From the NCBI GenBank assembly GCA_963792655.1, contig CAWBWU010000003.1, positions 1-64,000 of the forward strand: a stretch of 64,000 nucleotides of DNA. Direction: 5' to 3'. The position numbers and the translations under genes are program-made. Below, one piece after another: positions 18,206-27,700 of the stretch; position 1 is the stretch's first letter, and each line of letters begins with the position of its first letter. The notes beneath the pieces are model-generated. The model ran no database searches and was not told the origin of the DNA. It was given only the letters and a program-made list of their open reading frames with translations. The stretch is from DOZZ01 sp963792655 (lineage in GTDB: Bacteria > Acidobacteriota > Terriglobia > Bryobacterales > Bryobacteraceae).

Positions 18206-18829
18206 ATGTCTGAGTCGATACCGCGAGTCATTGGTTTTGATGTAAGGCAGACGTCAGGGAGGGCTCAATGGAGTGCTGAACGTAGATCCGCATATCTGCT
18301 ACGCCCTGACGTGACGAGACCTCTCTCTGTGGACGTGATGGTTTGGCCTCAGGCCGCGAGCCTAGGGCAGAGCGAACATCCTCTTGGCCTTCTAGGGAGC
18401 ATCCAACAGGCGCTCACCCTCTACCCTGATTTACTGTCACGCGGTGAGGATACGCCGGCCCTGATTGAGATCGCGGTGGTCGCCGACCTCAAAGGGTGCA
18501 GTGCCAGTTTCGAGTACCTGGACAGCTATCTTTTCCCTTCTGAGGATCAGTCGCTAGATTATGAAACACCGATATTGGGCTACGAAGCTGCCGATAAGAA
18601 CCTAATTAGCGGGCTGAGCAATTGTCAGCTAACTGACAACGAGCTTTCAAAGGCGCGCCGCACGTGGGCATCTGGTGTCAGTGCAAACGGTCTATTTAGA
18701 AGTGGTGAAGTCGCCGCCGAATACAAGACCTTCTGTGACGCAGCCATACCCGAACACAAACCGTTTGAGGTCTTTAGAATTCGTTCAGTTGTCTTTCAGG
18801 GTCAATCTATTCAGTTAAACTTGGAATGA
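18206..18829 (+). CDS. Possible immunity protein, unknown family
   Basis: 207 residues from ATG 18206, 11 bases after the preceding stop, with AGGG over that stop as ribosome site. Soluble, acidic, no signal or membrane span. Notable stretches are RVIGFDVRQTSGRAQWSAER and SVDVMVWPQAASLGQSEHPL. It resembles no family I know. Lower GC and different codon use from the 25-60 kb genes suggest transfer. The immunity role is inferred only from its position after the toxin-like gene. Confidence 0.45.
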   Translation: MSESIPRVIGFDVRQTSGRAQWSAERRSAYLLRPDVTRPLSVDVMVWPQAASLGQSEHPLGLLGSIQQALTLYPDLLSRGEDTPALIEIAVVADLKGCSASFEYLDSYLFPSEDQSLDYETPILGYEAADKNLISGLSNCQLTDNELSKARRTWASGVSANGLFRSGEVAAEYKTFCDAAIPEHKPFEVFRIRSVVFQGQSIQLNLE

Positions 18830-19075
18830 GATGCGAGATCGACGAACATATATTAGAATTCTGAGAAACTTTTCGCTTTGACGACAGGGTTGGAATGTGC
18901 CTCGCGTCGTGTCGCTGTGCCGGGATCTCCGCATCGCGTTACGCAGCGCGGGAGTAAATGCCGTGACTTCTTCTTCTCGCGTGCCGATCGCGAAGTATAT
19001 CTGGGTTGCCCGAGCCGGTCAGCCTGAATATCCACCTTCGCGAAATGTACTAGTTGCAGGCGCCTGGAGGCAGCT

Positions 19076-19091
19076 AGGGACGGACCCCGCC
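19076..19091 (+). repeat. REP sequence, left of the transposase
   Basis: AGGGACGGACCCCGCC; its exact 16-base reverse complement lies at 19852-19867 on the other side of the transposase gene. Such inverted REP pairs are substrates of REP-associated tyrosine transposases. Confidence 0.7.
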
Positions 19092-19120
19092 CCTGAAAAG
19101 GAAGGAATAAGCGTTTCTGC

Positions 19121-19810
19121 TTATTGATCAGGCCGACCGGCTATTGTCCTCAATTGGCTAGACTGCCGTGGCCGGGCTTGCCGTTTCATCACGAGCTCGA
19201 TAGCCCGCTGCAGTTGCGGGTTGTCGGCCGCCCAGCCGTTGCGGGTGTCGCGGCGCAGAGCCTCCACTCGTTCCGCCTGGGGGTCTCCTTCCAGCACCGT
19301 ACGCCACTCGTCGGTCGTGTATGCCTGTCTCCATTCGTCGATGCGGAGCCCCAACAGTTGGCGCGAACGCAGGCCCAAATGATCGCGGGCGCTACTCCAT
19401 TCCCAATCCCCCGCCTTAGCCACGAGCCCGGCGCGAACCGGATTCCGCTCCACGTACTGCAGCGCGACCCAACAACCGCGATCATCCAGAACACATGAGT
19501 AGAACCGGTTCTGCCACAAGTGCCCGCTGCGGTTCGCGCGCCGGTTGTGCTGCTGGGCGAATTCACCGTGAGCACGCCGGAGTGCTAACGCCATGCTTTC
19601 CGCATCATGAGGAATAACCACCAGGTGAACGTGGTTCGACATCAGACAAAAGCCTGCGATGTCCATTCCTGCCAGTTTGCTATGGGTTCCCAGCAGAGCC
19701 AAATAGTGCCGCCGATCTTCGTCGTCCAGAAAGACATTCTCTTTGTTGTTGCCGCGCTGAGTAACGTGATGAGCGTTCCCGGGCAACACCAGACGTGCTC
19801 TTCGCGGCAT
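19121..19810 (-). CDS. REP-associated tyrosine transposase (RAYT, Y1_Tnp)
   Basis: 229 residues from ATG 19810. The N-terminus MPRRARLVLPGNAHHVTQRG is the classic RAYT start. The HUH metal site is in LMSNHVHLVV, and the catalytic tyrosine is expected in LQYVERNPVRAGLV. The middle GHLWQNRFYSCVLDD and WSSARDHLG are also typical. Intact, flanked by a 16-base inverted REP pair (19076-19091 and 19852-19867), so it may still mobilise REP elements. A C-terminal fragment (17473) and an N-terminal fragment (19921) of relatives lie nearby. Confidence 0.92.
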   Translation of the reverse strand: MPRRARLVLPGNAHHVTQRGNNKENVFLDDEDRRHYLALLGTHSKLAGMDIAGFCLMSNHVHLVVIPHDAESMALALRRAHGEFAQQHNRRANRSGHLWQNRFYSCVLDDRGCWVALQYVERNPVRAGLVAKAGDWEWSSARDHLGLRSRQLLGLRIDEWRQAYTTDEWRTVLEGDPQAERVEALRRDTRNGWAADNPQLQRAIELVMKRQARPRQSSQLRTIAGRPDQ

Positions 19811-19851
19811 GTGAAGAACTAGTGCTTCCTGCCTATCACTCTTCTCACATA

Positions 19852-19867
19852 GGCGGGGTCCGTCCCT
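19852..19867 (-). repeat. REP sequence, right of the transposase
   Basis: GGCGGGGTCCGTCCCT, the exact reverse complement of 19076-19091, 42 bases upstream of the transposase start. Confidence 0.7.
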
Positions 19868-19920
19868 GTTCGGCTTCTGTCGGCTCCCTGCTTCGGCTAC
19901 ATGTATAGCCTGTCCTGAAT

Positions 19921-20052
19921 CTAGCGTTCGTCTGCCATCCCGAGGTATACCTCCCGATCAGCAGGGGAGAAACAGACCGCCCGCCTGCCGTTTCCGCGCT
20001 GCGTAACATGATGAGGGTGAAAGGGAACAACGACGCGAGCGAGTCGGGACAT
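19921..20052 (-). pseudogene. RAYT N-terminal fragment
   Basis: From the ATG at 20052 the frame reads MSRLARVVVPFHPHHVTQRG and then NGRRAVCFSPADREVYLGM before a stop at 19921-19923. This matches the first 40 residues of REP-associated transposases, as in the intact gene 100 bases to the left. The rest, with the HUH and tyrosine sites, is absent. Confidence 0.75.
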
Positions 20053-20116
20053 TTACTGACTGAGTGCGCAGTCCATGATTCTTCTCGCTAGAACAATAGG
20101 ATTCGTTCCGTCTGTC

Positions 20117-20157
20117 ACCGGTTTACCACCGGTTTACCCCAGTAGCGACCGGTTTAC
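20117..20157 (+). repeat. Three direct ACCGGTTTAC repeats
   Basis: ACCGGTTTAC occurs at 20117-20126, 20128-20137 and 20148-20157, with ACCGGT itself palindromic. Spacings are 11 and 20 bases, roughly one and two helical turns, so protein binding on one face is possible. No gene follows directly. Confidence 0.5.
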
Positions 20158-21090
20158 GCAAACCAACAGATCGCATCCGCTATCGACCGCGTTTAAGCGA
20201 AACCGGGAACAAGATGAAATCTGGGACCGCCCGCGCTGAAGCTAACCGCGACACTCCCGGAAATTCGGAGCCGAGCCGATCAGTCTTCCAACGACAACAT
20301 GTCCCGGAACCAAGGTATTCGTGGAACCTCGCTTTTCAGACTCAGTGCATTCCAACTGTCATTCTTGACATGTACCGGAATAAAGTGGCGATTCTTCGCG
20401 CTCGGCGCATCGGTCCGACTCGGCCCGTACAACGTTCATGAATCCTCGCGTGTACCCTGGTCTCCAGGTCCGGGCTCAACTTCAAATCAGTCCCAATACT
20501 ATAACTGTCAAGGTGCGTTGCCTGGGTCTCCCCATGCTGACGCCCACGACGTTAGGCGGATAGAAAGTGAAATTGCCTGGACACGGAAGGTCACACAGCC
20601 ACTTCGAACCGGAAAATCATAGACGATTACAGCGGCGCCTCGGTCCGTCCGAGAAAACCTCCATTTCGGCTCGCGTTCTTCAGGCCGATCGGCGATCAGG
20701 TTTTTATCGCCCGAAAGAGGCTCAGCCCGACTCACCGGTCCCATCGTCGCGGACCGTCATCCTTTGCACTCCGACGGATCCCTGAGAGGCACTGTCTCCT
20801 CGGCCACTGTTACATGCGGTAATGCCCATCCGCAAAGCGATGCTGAACCTCGTTTCTCGTTCCGAACCGTGCCCGCAAGACCCTCGATCAGGCTCGCCCC
20901 ACGTCGAGCATCAACAAGTACCCAAAGCGATCGGACCAGATGTTCCATTTGACGACCGCAATCCGCTTGCTGCAGTTTGCGCCCACCGGCATGCAAAAAA
21001 ATATCGTTCTGGCATCGCCATCGTGTCGATTTGCAAAGGGCGTTGAAGACCTGAGCAAACCGACTTCGTGCCCAATTCGTGCAGCAGTAC

Positions 21091-21137
21091 GGGCGCCGAC
21101 AGGTCAGCCTGAACTTCCACCTTCGCTGAAATCGCAA
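21091..21137 (+). repeat. 47-base dispersed repeat, copy 1
   Basis: Runs from GGGCGCCGAC through CAGCCTGAACTTCCACCTTC to GAAATCGCAA. Nearly identical to 21380-21427; a diverged third copy (GGTCAGCCTGAATATCCACC) lies at about 19017-19045 next to a REP sequence. Noncoding as far as can be seen. Confidence 0.65.
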
Positions 21138-21260
21138 ACTCCTGCAACCGCTCTGTCCCTTTTCTTCGAGCCGAATTTCATCCTCGCAGGTCGGCCCGGC
21201 TTGCGCCAGGCTGCCCGCAGCCCGCGAACTCGAATACGCGAGGCGATTTACTGAGGGCGC

Positions 21261-21288
21261 CCGCTTGCTGACGCGCGCGGCTCGTGGT
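21261..21288 (+). repeat. CGCGCGC-core repeat, copy 1
   Basis: CCGCTTGCTGACGCGCGCGG then CTCGTGGT. Same family as 21354-21378, 34689-34717 and the left arm of the palindrome at 42165-42229. Confidence 0.6.
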
Positions 21289-21353
21289 CAGGGCGGCGGC
21301 TGCATCGGGGTGCTGGGCCCGATGGCTACATGCTCCGGGAGGTACAGATGCAG

Positions 21354-21378
21354 CGTGCTCACGCGCGCGGCACGTGGT
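21354..21378 (+). repeat. CGCGCGC-core repeat, copy 2
   Basis: CGTGCTCACGCGCGCGGCAC then GTGGT; joined directly to copy 2 of the 47-base repeat at 21380. Confidence 0.6.
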
Positions 21379-21379
21379 T

Positions 21380-21427
21380 GGGCGCCGACGGGGCCAGCCT
21401 GAACTTCCACCTTCGCTGAAATCGCAA
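21380..21427 (+). repeat. 47-base dispersed repeat, copy 2
   Basis: Same sequence as 21091-21137 with one inserted G and one or two substitutions near GACGGGGCC. Lies 165 bases upstream of the terminase gene. Confidence 0.65.
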
Positions 21428-21592
21428 GAGCAATCAATATACTCGGGGTGGACCGCACGTATGCGCGCGGCGTTCAGGTGCTGTTGCCAATCTGCAGATT
21501 GGCGTTCCGGGCAACTTTTTTGTCTCTTGCGGGCCAATGACTTGCCTGTGGTGCGGGCCTCAGCGCTATTGACGCGGCACTAGGCTGCGGGG

Positions 21593-22387
21593 GTGTATGA
21601 CGTGTTGACGCGGCGAACGCGGAAATCGGGGGTGACCCGTTTGGTGAAGGGTCCGGTGGTGGATGATGCCGTGACGTGGGTCCGTCGCAACCTGAATTTC
21701 GACCCGGATGACAAGCAGGCGCTGGTTCTGGCGGCGCACAAGAACCGGGGAATTTTGAACTGTACACGGCAATGGGGCAAGTCCACGGTGGCGGCGGCAA
21801 AAGCGGTCCACCATGCGATGACGACGCCGGAGAGCACGGTGATCGTGATCAGCCCGTCGGAGCGGCAAAGCGGCGAGCTGATTCGCAAGATTCGCGAGTT
21901 TACGCTGACTGCGAATGTCGTGACCAAGGGCGATGGGATGAATGCACTGTCGCTGGTGTTTCCGAATGGCGCGCGGATTGTGGGGTTGCCAAGCTCGGAA
22001 TCAACGGTCCGCGGCTTTTCGGCCGTTACGCTGCTGCTGATCGATGAGGCATCGCGTGTAGACGACGACCTCTATCAGGCGCTGCGGCCGATGCTGGCGA
22101 CGACAGATGGATCGTTGTGGCTAATGAGCACGCCGTGGGCAAAGACGGGGTTCTTCTGGGAGGCCTGGTCGAAGGAAGATCCCGCTTGGGAGCGCATACG
22201 GGTACCGGCGACGGAGTGCAGCCGGATCAGGCCCGCTTATCTAGAAGAAGAGCGGCGCGAGATGGGCGAACGCGTCTTCCGGCGCGAGTTCCTGTGTGAG
22301 TTTGGCGATACGAACGACAGTTTATTCGACCGCGACTTGATCGAAGGCGCGCTGACGATGGATTTTGCGCCCATGGTGATTATGTGA
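21593..22387 (+). CDS. Terminase large subunit, ATPase half
   Basis: 264 residues from GTG 21593. The Walker A-like motif is in ILNCTRQWGKSTVAAAKAV, Walker B in VTLLLIDEASRVDDDLYQ, and the coupling motif in LWLMSTPWAKTGFFWEAW. These are the packaging-motor ATPase motifs of phage large terminases. The protein stops (TGA 22385-22387) where the usual single chain goes on into its nuclease domain; that domain is on the next frame with a 4-base overlap. No portal, capsid, small terminase or tail gene is near, so this is an orphan. Confidence 0.85.
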   Translation: MYDVLTRRTRKSGVTRLVKGPVVDDAVTWVRRNLNFDPDDKQALVLAAHKNRGILNCTRQWGKSTVAAAKAVHHAMTTPESTVIVISPSERQSGELIRKIREFTLTANVVTKGDGMNALSLVFPNGARIVGLPSSESTVRGFSAVTLLLIDEASRVDDDLYQALRPMLATTDGSLWLMSTPWAKTGFFWEAWSKEDPAWERIRVPATECSRIRPAYLEEERREMGERVFRREFLCEFGDTNDSLFDRDLIEGALTMDFAPMVIM

Positions 22388-23061
22388 GTTTTCGGAAGGC
22401 AACAAAATTCTTCATCGGGGCGGACCTAGGAAAGAGCCGCGACTATTCAGCCTTCGCAATTCTGGAGCGGGTAGAGAGCAGAGGCCGGTATTGCGGAGTG
22501 CGGTTCGCGCATGAAAAGACGGTGGAACTGCGGCTGAGGCATTTGGAGCGGGTGCCGCTGGGTACGCGTTTTACGGAAGTGGCGGAGCGCGCGACGAAAC
22601 TGGCGGGGCAGCCCGGGATGCACGGCGCGGTGGAACTGATCGTGGACGCTACCGGAGTCGGCTCGGCGGTAATTGAGATGTTGCAGCCGGCGGGGATTCC
22701 GTGTCCAGTTATCGGGGTGACGATTACGGGCGGGTTCCGGGAATCGGCCAGCGATGGGTTCCACCATGTGCCGAAGCGGAATCTGATGAACGGCCTGCAA
22801 ATGGCACTAGAGCGCGATTGGCTGCGGATTTCTTCGCGATTGCCGTTTGCGGAGACGCTAATCAAAGAAATGGCGAGTATGCGGCTGCAGATTGCGCCGA
22901 GCGGTTATGAACGTTTCGAGCCGTGGCGCGAAGGCGATCACGACGACATGGTGCTGGCAGTAGCGCTGGCGTGCTGGGGAGCGAAGCGCGTGTATCCGCA
23001 CGACATGTCGGGCGCGCCGCAGTATTGGGACCGGCCAAGGAATTTTTTGTTTGGGAATTGA
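22384..23061 (+). CDS. Terminase large subunit, nuclease half
   Basis: 225 residues from GTG 22384, overlapping the ATPase gene by GTGA. The RNase H-like fold shows three acidic sites: D in FFIGADLGKSRDYSAFAIL, D in ELIVDATGVGSAVIE, and the DHDD in GDHDDMVLAVALACWGAK, as in terminase nucleases that cut concatemeric DNA. Frame and stop look clean, so the two halves could assemble from separate chains, or a one-base indel may have split a single gene (the overlap argues for real coupling). Confidence 0.85.
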   Translation: MSFRKATKFFIGADLGKSRDYSAFAILERVESRGRYCGVRFAHEKTVELRLRHLERVPLGTRFTEVAERATKLAGQPGMHGAVELIVDATGVGSAVIEMLQPAGIPCPVIGVTITGGFRESASDGFHHVPKRNLMNGLQMALERDWLRISSRLPFAETLIKEMASMRLQIAPSGYERFEPWREGDHDDMVLAVALACWGAKRVYPHDMSGAPQYWDRPRNFLFGN

Positions 23062-23198
23062 GGGAGCTTCGGTATGGATCGAAGTGGGACGTACTGGAAC
23101 AGGCGACCATGGCCGATCGGTGATCGGCCACTACGCAGATTTGGCGGGGCGCGAGCGGTAGGAAGTCGGTACGTGCGTTCGTGGAACCGCACAATAAG

Positions 23199-24209
23199 AT
23201 GTTGAGCATGAGTGCAGACCAGGCTGTTCACGAAGCCGCCGCGGCGGGGCTCACATCGAAGCTTGCGGACATGTTAGCTGCTGATCCGTCGTTGGTGGAT
23301 GCAAAGGGAATGGATGCGCGGACTCCTCTGCACTGTGCGAAGACAAGGGAGGTCGCGGCGCTTTTGCTGGACCACGGCGCCCGGATCGATGCTCGGGACG
23401 AGGATCATGAATCGACGCCCGCGCAGTGGCGCATTGGCGAGTCGCCGGATGTCTCGAAGTTTCTCCTGGAGCGTGGAGCCAGGCCGGATGTATTTCTGGC
23501 GGCTGCGCTGGGCGATATGGCCCTGGCGAAGAAGCTGGTCGGCGAGGATCGCAGTTGTCTGGCGCAGCGGATCGGGAAGCTGCCATTTGGGCCGCTCGGT
23601 CATGCAGGGCGAGGCGGAACAATCTATCAGTGGACGCTGGCCTTCAATTCCTATCCGCACCAGATTGCGCTGTTGAAGGGGCATCAAGCGATATTCGACT
23701 TTCTCTACGCAGAGAGCGACCGGGTCACACAGTTCTTAGTGAACTGCGTGCTAGCCCGGCGCGCGGAAGCCGAAGCGATCGCGCGCGAGCATCCGGCAAT
23801 CGTTGCGGAGCTGGCCGATGTCGATCGCGAGCTGGTGGCGAGGTATTGCTGGGAGACCAATACGAACTTCGACGCGGTCAAGCTGATGCTCGACCTGGGA
23901 TTCCCGGTCGCGCACCCGGAACATAGCCATGGGTACACGCCGCTGCACAACGCTGCGTGGGCGGGGTCGGGCGACCTGGTGGACCTGTTGATCGCGCGCG
24001 GGCATCCGGTGAACATTTCCGACCCAAGGTACGATGCGACGCCGCTGGGATTTGCATTGCACGACTGCCTGGTGGAGAAGCGGCATCCCGAGGGGGAGTT
24101 CGTGCGAGTGGTCAAGGCACTGTTGGAGGCCGGAAGTTCTCTGAAGGGTGTGAAGTATCCGACTGGTGATCGGGCGTTAGATGAGGTGTTGGGAGCCTAT
24201 GTAGCCTGA
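23199..24209 (+). CDS. Ankyrin-repeat protein
   Basis: About 336 residues; GTG 23181, ATG 23199 and ATG 23208 are all possible. Ankyrin repeats are seen at about 25-60 (DARTPLHCAKTREVAALLLD), 60-95 and again at 230-300 (GYTPLHNAAWAGSGDLVDLL, DATPLGFALHDC). The middle (about 100-210) is less regular but still helical. No signal peptide or enzyme domain, so it is likely a cytoplasmic protein-binding scaffold. Overlaps the 3' end of the convergent DUF2442 gene by 13 bases. Confidence 0.8.
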   Translation: MLSMSADQAVHEAAAAGLTSKLADMLAADPSLVDAKGMDARTPLHCAKTREVAALLLDHGARIDARDEDHESTPAQWRIGESPDVSKFLLERGARPDVFLAAALGDMALAKKLVGEDRSCLAQRIGKLPFGPLGHAGRGGTIYQWTLAFNSYPHQIALLKGHQAIFDFLYAESDRVTQFLVNCVLARRAEAEAIAREHPAIVAELADVDRELVARYCWETNTNFDAVKLMLDLGFPVAHPEHSHGYTPLHNAAWAGSGDLVDLLIARGHPVNISDPRYDATPLGFALHDCLVEKRHPEGEFVRVVKALLEAGSSLKGVKYPTGDRALDEVLGAYVA

Positions 24210-24520
24210 ACAGTGCGCGAATCGGCATTCGTCGAAACTGCAATGTACAGAGCATCGGGTGCAAGATCAGCACCGTTCGGCCAGCACACTGCACCATATT
24301 CGTCGACGCCAACTTGCGAGAAAACGGCTTCGTCGCGGAGAGGTGCAAAGACGGGCCCGAACAGGCGGGAGGAAAGATCGACCGTCCCGCTTGTGCCATC
24401 GGCAAATGCAAGTTGCAAAGTGTACCCCGGCCCGGCGCTGACGCTCGCAACTCGATTCAATTTCGTTACTCCAACGGCTGAATGGGAATGAGCGGCTGGT
24501 GCTCTTGGCCCTTTAACCAA
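24197..24520 (-). CDS. DUF2442 protein
   Basis: The DUF2442 core is clear: VASVSAGPGYTLQLAFADGT, then RLFGPVFAPLRDEAVFSQV and the end EYGAVCWPNGADLAPDALY. The start is uncertain: the longest frame starts at TTG 24520 and overlaps DUF4160 by 55 bases; a start nearer 24460 (TTG in KLNRVAS) fits the usual 80-90 residue size. Pairs with DUF4160 in many genomes; the pair is often listed among toxin-antitoxin-like modules, but activity is unproven. Confidence 0.8.
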   Translation of the reverse strand: MVKGPRAPAAHSHSAVGVTKLNRVASVSAGPGYTLQLAFADGTSGTVDLSSRLFGPVFAPLRDEAVFSQVGVDEYGAVCWPNGADLAPDALYIAVSTNADSRTVQAT

Positions 24521-24726
24521 TTGTCGCGCAGTTCGTGTTGATGAATTTCAGCCCAATCGAGCACGAGCCCGAGGGCGCGACTTGGAAGCTTCCCCTCGAT
24601 GACTTCCAGCGTGTCAATCGCGACCTTCGCTTCATGCTCACCATAGATTGCATGAAAGTGAGGTGGCGGGTGATCGTCATAGTACATGCGGATCACGATT
24701 CCGAAAAAGATGCTGACGGTTGGCAT
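24466..24726 (-). CDS. DUF4160 protein
   Basis: 86 residues from ATG 24726. Typical motifs are MPTVSIFFGIVIRMYYDDHP, then PHFHAIYGEHEAKVAID and ALGLVLDWAEIHQHELRDNW. Starts 21 bases after mfd ends and overlaps DUF2442, so it is likely the fourth gene of the TPR-YHS-mfd operon or a module inserted behind it. Function not known. Confidence 0.85.
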   Translation of the reverse strand: MPTVSIFFGIVIRMYYDDHPPPHFHAIYGEHEAKVAIDTLEVIEGKLPSRALGLVLDWAEIHQHELRDNWLKGQEHQPLIPIQPLE

Positions 24727-24747
24727 GAATCGCTGTTCGGGTGCGCC

Positions 24748-27700
24748 CTACGCCGCGGTCAAAGGCTGCATCAATTTCTCGCTCACGAATTTCAGCACCG
24801 AGCGCGCATCGGGCGGACCTTCGATCGGTACGCGCAGTAGTCCTGCAGGTGTGAACTGCGCGCCCGCCGTCGTGCTCACGAGGCGCATCAACTTGTTGCC
24901 GTCGACACGTGTCTCCGGGTGGAACTTGATGTTCAATACGCCCGCGCGACGGTCTACTGCTTCGACGCCGATCTTCTCGGCGGCGGTCTTCAATGCGGAG
25001 TATTCGAGCAGGAGACGGATATCGTCCGGCACCGGTCCATAGCGATCTTCGAAAGCCTTCTCGACTTTGTCGCGATCTTCGGCAGTTGCCGCATTGGCAA
25101 TTTGGCGATAAGCGCGCAGACGCTGATTCTCGTCTGAGATGTAGTTCGTCGGAATGCGAAGATCGAGGCCCAGGTTGAGCGCGGAGTGAATCTCGGGCGC
25201 GACGTCTTCGCCTTTCATTTCGCGCACCGTGTCTTCGAGCATGCGAATGTACATGTCGAAGCCGACAGCGTTGATGTGGCCGTGCTGTTCGCCGCCGAGC
25301 AAGTTCCCGGCGCCACGCAACTCCAGGTCGAGCGCCGCGATCTTGAAGCCGGCGCCCAGATCGCTGAACTCTTTGAGAGCGGCCAGACGCTTGCGAGCGA
25401 TCTCGGTCAATTCGGTATCGGGAGGCACCAGCAGATACGCATAGGCACGCCGGTTCGAACGGCCTACACGGCCGCGCAGTTGATACAACTCACTTAAGCC
25501 GTACTTCTCTGCGTTCTCGATAATCATCGTGTTGGCAAGCGGGATGTCGATGCCGTTCTCGATGATGGTTGTCGCAACGAAGATGTCGACCTCATGATGC
25601 ATGAAGGAGAACATCGCTTTCTCGAGTTCGCCTTCGGTCATCTGGCCGTGACCTACACCGATGCGCGCGCCCGGCAGGAGTTCCTGCAGCGAATGGGCGC
25701 GCTGCCAGATGGAATCCACCCGGTTGTGAACGAAGTAGACTTGCCCGCCCCGCTGCAATTCCAATTCGAGCGCTGATTGAATCAACTTCTCATCGTAGGG
25801 CGCAACAACAGTTTGAATCGCCAGCCGGTCTTTGGGCGGCGTTTCGATCACCGACATATCGCGCAAGCCAAGGAGCGACATGTGCAGCGTGCGAGGAATC
25901 GGCGTGGCGCTCATGGTGAGCACATCGACGCTTTGCCGCAGTTGCTTCAACCGCTCTTTGTGCGTGACGCCAAAGCGCTGCTCTTCGTCGATGATGACAA
26001 GACCCAGGTCTTTGAACTGAATGTCTTTCGACAGCAGCCGGTGCGTTCCGACGGCGATGTCCACTTTGCCTTCGCCGATGTCGGCGATGGTCTGCTTCAT
26101 CTCCTTCGGAGAACGGAAGCGGCTCAGCATGTCGATGCGCACCGGAAATGACTGAAAGCGCTTCTTGAATGTTTCGAAGTGCTGAAAGCAGAGCACGGTC
26201 GTGGGTGACAATACCGCGACCTGCTTGCCATCGCCGAGTGCTTTGAACGCCGCGCGCATCACTACTTCGGTCTTGCCGAAACCGACGTCGCCGCAGAGCA
26301 GGCGGTCCATCGGATGCGGGCTCTCCATGTCGCGCTTGATGTCGTTGATGGCGCTCTTCTGATCGCGGGTTTCGGTGAAGTCGAAGGCGTCTTCAAACTC
26401 GCGCTGCCAGTTGCTGTCGGGCGAATAGTTGAAGCCCTCGGCCATGCGGCGTTGCGCGTAGAGCTTCAATAGCTCTTCCGCCATGTCGCGCATCTTGGCT
26501 TTGACGCGCGTCTTGGTCTTGGTCCATGTCGCACCGCCCATGCGATCCAGTTGCGGCGCACCTTCGCCAGCGCCTTTGAAGCGCTGCACCAGATCCATGC
26601 GCGTGAGCGGTACATAGAGCTTGTTGCCGCCGGCATATTCGAGCAGCATGTAATCGCCGCGCGCATCGCCTTGTTCGATCTCGCGAATACCAAGGAACTT
26701 CGCCACGCCATGCTCGGCATGCGCGACGAAATCGCCCGGCTTCAAATCGAACTGCTCAGCCGAGAAGGTGCTCAGCAGCGACTTGCCGCCGGGCTTCGCT
26801 ACCAGCTCTGAAGTATCAAAGAGATCGTCGCTACCGAAGATGGCAAGCTGCGCATCGGTAAACACGGTGCCGCGCGAGACATGCCCCTGCAGAAGGAAGA
26901 TGTTTGCGATCGACCCGGCGAGATAGGAACGCTGGGTCAGATAATCGGGCGAGCCTTCCTGCTTCTCCAGGCCCAACTGATACGCCACGCCGTACTCGTG
27001 AAAGATATCTGCGACGCGTTCGATCTCGCCGGCAGTGCCGCCGAAGAACGCAACACGATTGCCCGCTTCCACCAGGTTGCGAGCTTCAGCAATGGCAGCG
27101 GCCATGTTGCCGTGGAAGGCGATGCTGGGCCGCGTCGGAATATGCAAAGCGTCCGCGTCGGCTGTGACATTCAGCTCGCGGAACTCGAGTTGTGTTGACT
27201 GTGCCGCGCGCTCGCGCAACTGCTCCCATGTGAAGAACGCCGCTTCAGGAGGCATGAGCACGGTGCGCTCCGCTTCCGTCAAACGCTTCCAGTAACGCTC
27301 GCTTGCAGACGCCGTCAACTCCGGCTCATCCCACAACACGATCGCGTTCGACGCCAGGTCAAAGAGCGAGTGCTCGCGCGGCCGCACCAACGGCAGCAGC
27401 AGTTCCCATCCGGCGAAGGGTTCGCCGCTATGTGGCAGTTCGCGCGACGACATGCCGTTCTCGCGGAGCTTGGCCGCAAGTTCAGCAAGCACGGGACGCG
27501 ACTGCTGGTATTCGCTGAGTGGCAGCAGCGTGCAATGGCTCAGCTTCAGCACGGAACGCTGCGACTCCACTTCGAAGCGACGCACCGATTCGATCTCGTC
27601 GCCGAAGAACTCCACGCGCACGGGGTCGCCCGCGGGCGAGTAGACATCGAGAATTCCGCCGCGCACCGAATACTCGCCGACCATCTCGACCGGCTCGCGC

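Larger units (their letters stand above)
20053..21592. other. 1.5 kb without genes, rich in short repeats
   Basis: No open frame here resembles a protein. It holds three ACCGGTTTAC repeats (20117-20157), two copies of a 47-48 base repeat (21091-21137, 21380-21427) and two CGCGCGC-core repeats (21261-21288, 21354-21378), each annotated separately. The composition suggests accumulated mobile-element debris. Confidence 0.5.

Noticed and set aside
20214..21254. Several 60 to 120-codon frames in the gene-free region
   Set aside because: Overlap each other on both strands, no ribosome sites, no recognisable motifs.
21091..21427. CRISPR-like repeat spacing
   Set aside because: Only two 47-base copies with a 242-base gap that contains other repeats; no cas genes.
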